Part shown: one piece after another, positions 1-6,025 of the stretch
Position numbering within the stretch: the stretch's first letter is position 1
Layout: the number at the start of each line of letters is the position of its first letter
DNA from: Nanobdellota archaeon
GTDB lineage: Archaea > Nanobdellota > Nanobdellia > Woesearchaeales > UBA12501
Length of the DNA: 6,025 bases
Assembly (NCBI GenBank): GCA_018812465.1
Contig: JAHJCS010000021.1
Location: forward strand, 1-6,025
Reading direction: 5' to 3'
Position numbers and translations under genes: made by a program
The notes under the pieces: model-generated
Database searches by the model: none
What the model saw: the letters and a program-made list of their open reading frames with translations, nothing else
What the model was told of the DNA's origin: nothing

Positions 1-78
1 GATGGTGATGGAGTATCAGATGCTGATGAGGATCTTATAGGAACAGATCCTTATGATTCTTCTGAGGATCTGGATGAT
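1..78 (+). other. Thrombospondin-3-like calcium-binding repeat at the left edge
   Basis: The first 26 codons of frame 1 encode DGDGVSDADEDLIGTDP followed by an acidic YDSSEDLDD stretch. The D-x-D-G-x-x-D-x-x-E spacing followed by GTDP is the usual form of bacterial and archaeal TSP3-like repeats. In this family these bind calcium and act as rigid linkers in exported proteins. More copies may lie upstream of the window. It supports extracellular exposure of this protein, but no signal peptide is visible because the N-terminus is missing. Confidence 0.8.
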
Positions 79-1680
79 GTCACAAACTCTTATATCCTGG
101 CTTTAGCATGTTTTGGACCTGCACCCATCTTCAGTTTTGCCTCTCTCTTTGATGAAAAAGAGGTCAACAATCTGATATATTCATTGAATGAATCAAGCGA
201 CGCAGAGATTGATGCGTTTGTGAATGGGGATATAAACAAGATATTATCCCAGGCAGGAATAAGCGCAGATGAAGTAGTGTATGTGAACACCACACTCTCA
301 GAGTCCATACAATCAAGCAGCCAGATATACTATCAGAAATATGATCATTATTCTATATTGTTTGTTGAAGACAGCAAGACAGGGGTTGTAAGTGTATTTG
401 GGTTAATGGCAAGCTGTGAAGGCCAGGTACTTGGTCTGTTATGGGGTGGAGGAAATGGAGTCAAAGATGACTTTGAGATGGTTGTAGGAATCATAAAAGG
501 ACTGTGGTATTATGCCAACAACTTAGGAGAGATAGGGAAGATAGTAGATACAGTCAAAGATGCAATAGGGCATCTTGGTGAAATCTGGGGGATAGCTGGA
601 GATATCTTCCATGACTGGTCAATGGAGATATTTGAACAAGGAAGGAATGTCAACCCTTATGACCCTGATACCCACAGAAATGATTATCGTGATTTCCAGA
701 TAGGATTCTATCAGGGATTCATGTTAGGTTATGTCGTAGAGCAGGTGTTCCTCCTGGGTAAAGTAGGAAAAGCAGTAGAATCATTCAAGATAGGTGCTAG
801 ATTGGCAGAGACCGGAGGGAAAGCTCTTGAGATACTCTCCAGACTGACAATCAAGTTCGGAGGGTCAATTGCAGATCTAGTACGAAAGACAAAATTATGG
901 GTCATTGTCCAGACCTGGGGAGATATAATTCCAGAGAATGGAATAGCGCGATTAGCTGTATATCTGGATGACAGCAAGCTTATTGATGACTTTGTGAAGG
1001 GTGCTTCTAATTTAAAGACAATGGCAATTAGGATAGAGGAGTTTGCAGTCTCGTTTGGAGATGAAGCAGCAGAGTTACTGGTTAAGACAAAGAACGGAGC
1101 AGAAGCCATCAAAGCAGGATGGGCAATGGAGGAGCTTAACGGACTTTACAGGATAATAGACAGTTATGGTGATTCTTTTGCCAGCAGATTAAAGACCTAT
1201 TTCAGCGAAGATATATACAGGACATTGTGCAAAGGAGTAGGTCTTGATATCATTGATGTCAGAAAAGTAAATCCAGAGGAGTTAGGCATTTATATCAAGT
1301 ACTGGACCGGCAACCCAATAGATCCTACAGCTGGTTCACATCAGTTGGTCAAGATGTACAAAGCACCCGGCACTAAGACAGCTATTGGAGGAAGCGGAAA
1401 ATTTGTCAATGATGTGGCTGTCTTGAAAAAAGGCACAACTGAATGGGGTTGGGAGCATATTGTATACAGGAATCATAACAATGAGATAAAGAACGCATTT
1501 GATCTTATTGATAATGACAAAGCAGTCAAGGCATTTATACAGGAAGGATTAGAAAAAGGCGTAAGGAACGGGAATGAGATAATATGGGATGTGCCTGGGA
1601 AGACAAATGACCTTGTGATTGTAGTAGATGATATTGTAGGAGCAAATCCAGGTAGTATCACAACTGTTTATCCCAATTAA
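1..1680 (+). CDS. C-terminal part of a large surface/secreted polymorphic toxin-like protein (5' end outside window)
   Basis: Frame 1 is open from the first base to TAA at 1678-1680, giving 559 codons, so the start lies upstream of the window. A TTG at 184 is an internal codon, because coding continues in frame before it. Residues 1-26 form a D-rich motif beginning DGDGVSDADEDLIGTDP, typical of thrombospondin-3-like calcium repeats in secreted proteins. Residues about 30-150 are mixed and include a hydrophobic patch (SYILALACFGPAPIF). Residues about 150-425 are mostly helical, with a Gly/Ala/Val-rich stretch near 233-290 (GFYQGFMLGYVVEQVF, then GKVGKAVESF) like the pre-toxin regions of polymorphic toxins. 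The last roughly 125 residues form a compact domain with WGWEHI, a second His, and a terminal GSITTVYPN, resembling a BECR-fold nuclease. A small gene follows 17 bases later, as expected for toxin and immunity. That it is a coding gene end is certain. The toxin role is inference from domain pattern and context. Confidence 0.85.
   Translation, partial: DGDGVSDADEDLIGTDPYDSSEDLDDVTNSYILALACFGPAPIFSFASLFDEKEVNNLIYSLNESSDAEIDAFVNGDINKILSQAGISADEVVYVNTTLSESIQSSSQIYYQKYDHYSILFVEDSKTGVVSVFGLMASCEGQVLGLLWGGGNGVKDDFEMVVGIIKGLWYYANNLGEIGKIVDTVKDAIGHLGEIWGIAGDIFHDWSMEIFEQGRNVNPYDPDTHRNDYRDFQIGFYQGFMLGYVVEQVFLLGKVGKAVESFKIGARLAETGGKALEILSRLTIKFGGSIADLVRKTKLWVIVQTWGDIIPENGIARLAVYLDDSKLIDDFVKGASNLKTMAIRIEEFAVSFGDEAAELLVKTKNGAEAIKAGWAMEELNGLYRIIDSYGDSFASRLKTYFSEDIYRTLCKGVGLDIIDVRKVNPEELGIYIKYWTGNPIDPTAGSHQLVKMYKAPGTKTAIGGSGKFVNDVAVLKKGTTEWGWEHIVYRNHNNEIKNAFDLIDNDKAVKAFIQEGLEKGVRNGNEIIWDVPGKTNDLVIVVDDIVGANPGSITTVYPN
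1303..1677 (+). other. Putative BECR-type nuclease toxin domain at the C-terminus of the first gene
   Basis: Residues about 435-559 of the partial protein form a separate domain after the helical region. Visible features are the segment VLKKGTTEWGWEHIVYRNH (candidate catalytic His486, with His492 nearby), a helix-forming stretch around residues 497-518, then beta-strand-like segments (EIIWDV, DLVIVVDDI), and the very end GSITTVYPN with Thr554, Thr555 and Tyr557. An early W-E-H-I-x-x-x-x-H motif, a central helix, a beta sheet and a terminal G-x-I-x-T-x-Y-P is the general layout of barnase/EndoU/colicin E5-D/RelE-like RNases at the tips of polymorphic toxins. No specific family name can be assigned by eye. 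An alternative is a non-enzymatic C-terminal domain. Confidence 0.5.
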
Positions 1681-1683
1681 TCA

Positions 1684-1691
1684 GATGAGGT
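1684..1691 (+). promoter_or_regulatory. Shine-Dalgarno site that favours the ATG at 1698
   Basis: The sequence GATGAGGT contains GAGGT, which can pair with the 3' end of 16S rRNA. It directly abuts the ATG at 1692, which leaves no spacer, but lies 6 bases before a second in-frame ATG at 1698, a normal spacing. The second ATG is therefore the better start, shortening the protein by two residues. Confidence 0.6.
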
Positions 1692-1697
1692 ATGAAC

Positions 1698-2198
1698 ATG
1701 AGAGAATACAAAGCAAAGATCATTGAAGCAAAACCTTGTGCAGTACATGAAGGTAACAAAGATAATATTGTGAATGCTTACTTGAACCTAGATATAGAAG
1801 GCCACTCTATCTGGTTCTTTGTCCCAACATGGATGAATTATTTCCCTTACCCTGGATCCAGGCCTGGATATGGTATCGGAATAGAATTACTATCCAGCCT
1901 GAAAGACAAATCATTCAGATTTGGAATCAAAGCAATTAGTTTTGGAGCAGAATCCTCTGAAGATGGCATCAAGAAGATTGTGCAGAAGAATGCAGAGAAG
2001 AATCCCAGCGAATACACTCTTTACGGCGAAGTGAAGAGAGTAGGAAAGAATGATAGGGATCCTAGCAAAGATTTTGTAGAGCTTGATTGCGGGATAGTTA
2101 TAGATAATATAGTCGCTGACAAAGGAATTTTCAAGCCAGGAGATTACATCTCTGTAGAAACTAGATTGGACGCATATTTCATTGAATTTGGGAAATAA
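1698..2198 (+). CDS. Small soluble hypothetical protein, candidate immunity protein for the upstream toxin
   Basis: I chose ATG 1698 (MREYKAKII) over ATG 1692 because of the spacing from GAGGT. The product has 166 residues. It has no signal peptide, no membrane segment and near-balanced charge (about 25 acidic and 23 basic residues), so it should stay in the cytosol. The N-terminal half alternates strand-like segments (IVNAYLNLDIEGHSIWFFV) with an aromatic and proline-rich loop (PTWMNYFPYPGSRPGYG). The C-terminal half reads as a small beta barrel or sandwich, with YTLYGEVKRVG, FVELDCGIVIDNI, then FKPGDYISVETRLDAYFIEF. The product is not recognised. Its position directly after a gene with a toxin-like C-terminus, its size and its cytosolic nature match immunity proteins, and that is the only basis for the role. 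It lies 17 bases after gene 1 and 5 bases before the protease gene, so the three are probably co-transcribed. The coding call is solid; the function is inference. Confidence 0.85.
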   Translation: MREYKAKIIEAKPCAVHEGNKDNIVNAYLNLDIEGHSIWFFVPTWMNYFPYPGSRPGYGIGIELLSSLKDKSFRFGIKAISFGAESSEDGIKKIVQKNAEKNPSEYTLYGEVKRVGKNDRDPSKDFVELDCGIVIDNIVADKGIFKPGDYISVETRLDAYFIEFGK

Positions 2199-2203
2199 AT
2201 AAT

Positions 2204-3031
2204 ATGAAAAGCAGATATAATTTCAGAATGTGCATGATGTTCTTAATAGTCATATCTATGGCATTATTACTTGCATTGTCTGTCATAGCTAAATCCGATA
2301 AGCAGGAATTAGAGGATAATATAAAGAATAAGATACATAAGGACCTCTGGGAAGAGATTGATAAGACAAAGAAAGAGCCTGAAAAAGAGAATGTAATAAC
2401 AATCCTGATAGAAGTCAATACATCAGACAAGCGCTCAATAAAAGAATTGGCTAAAGAGATAGGTAAATCATCCATTAAAATTGAGGGAGTGTACACCTTA
2501 GGGGATATAATCATTGCAGAAGTTGATGTCAATAAGATTAAGGATATAGCCAAGATAGATGATATCAAGTCAGTATGGCCAGACAGGAAATATTATGCGA
2601 CTCTTGAGTCCAGTGTGCCGCAAATACATGCTGAAGAAATGTGGGCAAAGGGATTCAACGGAAGCGGAGTGAAGATCGCAATTCTGGATACTGGTGTCGA
2701 CAGTTCACATCCTATATTCAATGGAAGAGTGATAAATGAGGCAGTTTTCACAGGAGAGAATTCAACACAGGATGGGCATGGGCATGGAACTCACTGCGCA
2801 GGGATTGCTGCTGGCAATGGTGATATAAAAGGCGTTGCTCCTGGAGCCTTATTAATGAATGGTAAAGTGCTGAGTGATCTTGGAGAGGGGAGTGATTCAA
2901 GCATAATTGCAGGAATCAATTGGGCAGTGAATCCAGATGGCAACAGCTCCACAGAGGATGGAGCTGAGGTTATCAGCATGAGCCTTGGAGGATCATATGT
3001 TGACTTGGACTCACCAATAGTTCTTCTATAA
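2204..3031 (+). CDS. 5' fragment of the S8 protease gene: signal peptide, propeptide and Asp/His half of the catalytic domain
   Basis: The ATG at 2204 gives a good export signal: a basic start (MKSRYNFR), a hydrophobic core (MFLIVISMALLLALS) and likely cleavage after Ala29 (VIA). There is no clear Shine-Dalgarno site. The gene starts 5 bases after the previous stop, so translational coupling is likely. Residues 62-130 (from ENVITILIEV to SVWPD) resemble the I9 inhibitor propeptide, which acts as a folding chaperone and inhibitor in this family. The catalytic Asp162 lies in AILDTGVD and His194 in GHGHGTHCAG, 32 residues apart as in subtilisin. The substrate-binding stretch VISMSLGG follows at about residues 258-265. 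The frame then runs into DSPIVLL and TAA at 3029-3031. As translated, the 275-residue product lacks the oxyanion Asn and the catalytic Ser, so it would be inactive. Confidence 0.85.
   Translation: MKSRYNFRMCMMFLIVISMALLLALSVIAKSDKQELEDNIKNKIHKDLWEEIDKTKKEPEKENVITILIEVNTSDKRSIKELAKEIGKSSIKIEGVYTLGDIIIAEVDVNKIKDIAKIDDIKSVWPDRKYYATLESSVPQIHAEEMWAKGFNGSGVKIAILDTGVDSSHPIFNGRVINEAVFTGENSTQDGHGHGTHCAGIAAGNGDIKGVAPGALLMNGKVLSDLGEGSDSSIIAGINWAVNPDGNSSTEDGAEVISMSLGGSYVDLDSPIVLL
3004..3028 (+). other. Frameshift site inside the S8 protease gene
   Basis: Frame 2 carries homology up to VDLDSP and stops at 3029-3031. Frame 1 is open only from 3004 and carries homology from about 3013. The switch must therefore lie between 3004 and 3028, most likely at 3011-3018 (TCACCAAT). 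Adding one base there, for example a third A in CCAAT, restores DSPNSSSIRDAIAAG, a natural S8 sequence. The change equals one missing base. No X-XXY-YYZ slippery heptamer is present, so programmed -1 frameshifting is unlikely. Confidence 0.85.
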
Positions 3032-6025
3032 GGGATGCTATAGCTGCTGGAGTAGTTGTGGTTGTTGCATCAGGCAACTGCGGACCTGTATGCCCAAGTT
3101 CTACTTGCGGAGGCTTTGTAGGTGTAGGCACTCCAGGAATATCACCTGAAGCCATAACTGTAGGTGCTGTCAATGATTATAATATCTGGGCATGCTTCTC
3201 CAGCGGAGCTGATATACCTGGAGTAGGCATAAAGCCGGATGTTGTTGCACCCGGAGTGAACATCAACTCTTCTGTCCCAGGAGCTTATGCCACTAAGACA
3301 GGAACGAGCATGGCTACACCTCATGTAGCAGGCGCTGCTGCTCTTTTATTACAGTCCAACAATAACTTTACTCCAGAAGATGTGAAGTATATTATAGAGA
3401 GGACAGCTTTGAGATTGGGCAATCCAGGAAAGGATATCCAGTATGGTTCAGGACTGGTTGACTTGAGATATTTTGTGCCAACAACTGTGAGCAGACTGCT
3501 CAAATACAGGATTGATTACCCTGAGTTTGTCTATCTTGATGAGGATATAGATATATTTGTGAACTCAACAATGGAGGATATAAAAAGCATAGATGCATAT
3601 GTGTATAATCCAGACAGCGCATTATTCCAGTTATATTTCAATAATATATCAAGCCATGTATGGAAATCAGTCTTCAATGGCACATTCATTCTTGGAACTT
3701 ATATGATGAACATAACAATAACTGATATCCTAGATCAGACATATTCTTATGAAGAAAAGTTCGATGTGATAAGATATAATCTTACTGAAGGATACATCCA
3801 GAGCCTCAATGTTCCTGCCCAGATTGCATACGGACTCAACCTGCCTATACAGGTTGTATTTGAGAATATCGGAAACAGGACACTGGAGACACTTGTGGAA
3901 ATCCAGATAATGGAGAATGACCAGATTATAGACTCATTCCAGAGCCCTTACAGAAACGTCTCTGCTAACAGCACAACTATCTTTGACTTCAACTGGACTG
4001 CAGAAGCTAACCCAGGAATCAAGGATATTAAAGCAATAGCTGCTTTCGATGGGGATTCATATACCCGGACAGAAAACTTTGATCTTATAGATGATACTGC
4101 CCCAATTGTGAACTCAGTGGAGTTCAAATCAGGTCTATTTAGGAATAACCCTCATGCGGTTGATATATATCTTGAGGATACAAGCTCGGATATCACAGGC
4201 AACATGACCTTGGTTATTCCAGACATGTCCGTGAACAGAGTGCCTATAAGAAAGATAAGCGACATTAATAATAACATATATATTGTGTCCATTTATGAAA
4301 ACACCACACAGTTAGGCAATTATTCGTTTAGTATAAAAGTATGTGATAATACAGGTTATTGCACTGATTCAGGAGGATACTCATTTACAGTTGAGGAATG
4401 TTCAGAACCGCAGGTCTTGTTGATATCAGAAGAAGAGAAGTTCAATAACTCAATGAGGTTCAAGAATGCGCTGAACAACACATGTTTAAGTGTATGGGAC
4501 ACGTTCAAAAGCCTTAATCCTCCGATGTATTACCTTGATAGATTTGAAGCCATTATATGGAGTACAGGCAATTATTTTGAATCAGGTATCAGCAATCAGA
4601 GCGCTGAATTGCTTAAAGAGTATATCAAAGAGAACCACAGTATCTTCATAGAAGGGCCTGAAATAGCATTGAATCATATCAGGGATGACTTCATGATCAA
4701 TCTCACCCATTCATCTTTTGAAGCTGATTACCTCCTTGAGAATGTCTCAGGGATATCAGTATACAAATCTTTCCCACACCCAATACTCAAAGGCCTTCCT
4801 AATCAGATGGATTACAATACTAGCTACTGCCCATATCCTGATGCTGTGAGTCCAGTCAATGGAGGAGTCTCTTTGCTTGACTGGAATCTAAATAATTCAG
4901 CGATTGTAGTATCCAATGATGGGCATTCTAAAGTGGTTTATGCAAGCTTTACTGTAAGTTCGCTCACAACCAATCAGGACCAGTTTATCAGGAATATTGT
5001 GGGCTGGCTTCTTACAGACAACTCAAATGCTGACCTAATTGTGGATACAACAGATTATGACTATCTTATAGATGGATTCAATGGGATTAGTATAACAATC
5101 AATAACTCAGGGAGTATTGACGCAGATAATGTATTATTGGAGATATTTATTGAGGGTAATCTAATAGATACCAGTTATATTGATGTCAATGCAGGCAACC
5201 AGATGACAACTACAAGAATGATTGACCTTGACTCAGGCTCTCATACTCTTGGAATCCTGCTGAATGGAGACTTCAGCATAGCAGAGAATGTTTATATCAA
5301 TAATCTGAGAGAGCAGGAGATTTATGTAGCCACTCCTGAAGCTGACCTTTACATTGATGAAATGACCCATATATTCAGCAATGATTCATCAGAAATAAAA
5401 GCAAAGATAAACAATATAGGAGGATCAGATGCGTTTGATGCTACAATAGAATTGTATCTGGATGGTGTTCTTAACGACTCAAAACAGATGTTCATTGGAT
5501 ATGGAAGCTCAGCAAATCTCACTTTTGAAGGTCCAATCGATTATGGTATCTATGATATAGAGCTCAGAGTGAATTCTCTCCAGACAATAACAGAGTCTGA
5601 TTACTCAAACAACAATAAGTCTTCACGTATCTATATATGCTCAAGAGAGAAGATACTCATAGTTGGGGATGATGATCCGGAGTCATTTGCTACTGAATAT
5701 CCAGACAGCACAGATGATTTCAAGAAGATACTTGATGAGAATCATTATTGCACATTGTTATGGAAAGAATCGGTCAAAGGGCACCCTACAATCGATCTGC
5801 TGAACGAGTTCGATGTGGTCATCTGGAGCTCAGGCAACTATTTCAATATGGCAATAGATCCTGAGGATATGACTTTGATAGAGCAGTATGCAGGTTCCAT
5901 ACTCTTTGAAGGCTCTGATATAACATTTGACCATGAGAATGATATTTTCCCAGAACAGAGAATGCATGTTTTACTGGCGAATGACTTGATACTCAATAAT
6001 ACTGAAGAATTGAATCTTACAACCC
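3004..6025 (+). CDS. 3' fragment of the S8 protease gene: Asn/Ser half of the catalytic domain and long modular tail, runs off the right edge
   Basis: Frame 1 is open from 3004 (after a TGA at 3001-3003) to the end of the window, about 1007 codons. It begins TNSSSIRDAIAAGVVVVVAS at 3013, the normal continuation of an S8 domain. The oxyanion-hole Asn292 is at 3076-3078 in ASGNCGP, KPDVVAPG follows, then catalytic Ser369 at 3307-3309 in GTSMATPH, and the domain closes with YGSGLVDL. The tail consists of beta-sandwich and alpha/beta modules rich in Asn, Ser, Thr and Asp, as in secreted archaeal proteins. No start codon with a ribosome binding site precedes it; the first in-frame ATG is 3310, inside the Ser motif. 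It is therefore not an independent gene but the rest of the one starting at 2204. The C-terminal anchor, if any, lies outside the window. Confidence 0.85.
4414..5016 (+). repeat. Internal protein repeat, copy 1: alpha/beta (GATase/ThuA-like) module in the protease tail
   Basis: Residues about 738-938 of the restored protease begin with the strand VLLISEEEK and include FEAIIWSTGNYFESG, then IKENHSIFIEGPEIALNH. Later come SVYKSFPHPILKGLP and the closing strand-helix pattern ending in NIVGWLL. Alternating strands and helices with I-W-S-T-G-N-Y and I-F-I-E-G resemble a Rossmann-like, glutamine-amidotransferase/ThuA-like fold. No Cys-His-Glu triad can be assigned, so a binding or structural role is more likely. 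It matches copy 2, which starts near 5653. Confidence 0.65.
5029..5640 (+). repeat. Two tandem CARDB-like beta-sandwich domains between the alpha/beta modules
   Basis: The first domain (5029-5307, residues about 943-1034) starts ADLIVDTTDYDYL and contains ITINNSGSIDADNVLLEIFI. The second (5341-5640, residues about 1047-1146) starts ADLYIDEMTHIF, contains AKINNIGGSDAFDATIELYL, and ends with TESDYSNNN. The A-D-L-x-I start, the central I-x-N-x-G-x-x-x-A-x-x-x-x-x-x-x-x and the terminal E-x-D-Y-x-N-N are hallmarks of CARDB domains, which serve as adhesion or spacer modules in secreted archaeal and bacterial proteins. A more divergent relative lies at 3781-4080 (LPIQVVFENIGNRTLETLVE). Confidence 0.7.
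5653..6025 (+). repeat. Internal protein repeat, copy 2 (cut by the right edge): alpha/beta module in the protease tail
   Basis: From residue about 1151 the protein reads ILIVGDDDPES, then DDFKKILDENHYCTLLW, FDVVIWSSGNYFNM, and AGSILFEGSDITFDHEN. This aligns by eye with copy 1 in order and spacing (FEAIIWSTGNYF against FDVVIWSSGNYF; SIFIEGPEIALNH against SILFEGSDITFDH). The DNA has diverged, so the duplication is old. The module is truncated at the window edge. Confidence 0.65.

Larger units (their letters stand above)
2204..6025 (+). pseudogene. Large secreted subtilisin-like (S8) serine protease gene, frameshifted, 3' end outside window
   Basis: This is one gene read in two frames: 2204 to about 3015 in frame 2, then frame 1 to the right edge with no stop. 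Restored, it encodes at least about 1274 residues. Domains in order: signal peptide (1-29), I9-like propeptide (about 62-130), S8 catalytic domain (about 135-421), an Ig-like beta domain (about 422-526), a CARDB-like domain (527-626), an Ig-like domain (629-734), an alpha/beta module (738-938), two CARDB-like domains (943-1034 and 1047-1146), and a second copy of the alpha/beta module (from 1151). All catalytic residues are intact across both frames: Asp162, His194, Asn292 and Ser369. Many N-X-S/T sequons suggest a glycosylated extracellular protein. Intact motifs on both sides suggest either a recent lesion or an assembly error, so a functional gene in the living organism is quite possible. 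It is called a pseudogene here only because of the sequence as given. Confidence 0.8.

Noticed and set aside
1..78. EF-hand domain
   Set aside because: The D-x-D-G motif lacks the flanking helices of an EF-hand. The following GTDP fits a thrombospondin-3-like repeat better.
184..186. TTG as a possible start of the first gene
   Set aside because: The same frame is open and coding from base 1, including a calcium-binding motif, and there is no ribosome binding site before the TTG.
729..1112. Minus-strand open frame of 127 codons opposite the first gene
   Set aside because: It lies wholly within a well-supported coding region on the + strand, has low-complexity Ser/Ala/Phe-rich composition, and shows no recognisable motif.
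1681..2203. Intergenic promoter or terminator between the genes
   Set aside because: The gaps are only 17 and 5 bases, without a T-run or hairpin, so no terminator or separate promoter can be supported.
2179..2568. Minus-strand open frame of 129 codons with many Ile/Leu/Ser residues
   Set aside because: It is the antisense shadow of the signal peptide and propeptide of the protease. Its apparent hydrophobicity comes from complementing Asp/Lys-rich codons.
3004..3031. Programmed -1 ribosomal frameshifting
   Set aside because: No slippery heptamer and no obvious downstream stem is visible. A missing base explains the break more simply.
4160..4290. AT-rich TATA-like stretches (TGATATATATC, AACATATATATTG) as possible archaeal promoters
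   Set aside because: They lie inside continuous coding sequence with no gene starting nearby, and ATA/TAT codons are common here.

Overview
The window looks archaeal. Arginine is written almost only as AGA/AGG, isoleucine very often as ATA, and the DNA is moderately AT-rich. The genes are packed head to tail, the one clear ribosome binding site is a short GAGGT, and the large proteins look exported and are rich in N-X-S/T sequons, CARDB-like modules and a thrombospondin-3-like calcium motif. I lean towards an uncultivated (for example DPANN-type) lineage. That placement is inference from style, not from a marker gene.

Layout, all on the + strand with almost no intergenic space. (1) From base 1 to 1680 runs the 3' end of a large gene whose start lies outside the window. 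It opens with a D-rich calcium-binding repeat, continues through a long helical region, and ends in a compact C-terminal domain that looks like a BECR-type (barnase/EndoU/colicin E5-D/RelE fold) nuclease toxin. (2) At 1698-2198, 17 bases downstream, is a small soluble protein with no export signal, in the position of an immunity protein. (3) From 2204 to beyond the right edge, 5 bases further on, is a very large secreted subtilisin-family (S8) protease gene with a signal peptide, an I9-like propeptide, a complete Asp/His/Asn/Ser catalytic set, and a long modular beta-rich tail. The gene is split by a one-base frameshift near 3011-3018. The downstream reading frame (3004 to 6025) is open to the edge of the window, so the real protein would be at least about 1274 residues.

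How the genes may work together: genes 1 and 2 fit a polymorphic toxin plus cognate immunity pair, an arrangement well described in bacteria but sparsely in archaea. The adjacent secreted protease could belong to the same surface or conflict locus, perhaps as a processing enzyme, or be an unrelated secreted neighbour. The function of gene 2 rests on position, not on recognised homology. No RNA genes, insertion sequences, CRISPR arrays, promoters or terminators could be supported, and no stretch above 20 bases lacks a gene.
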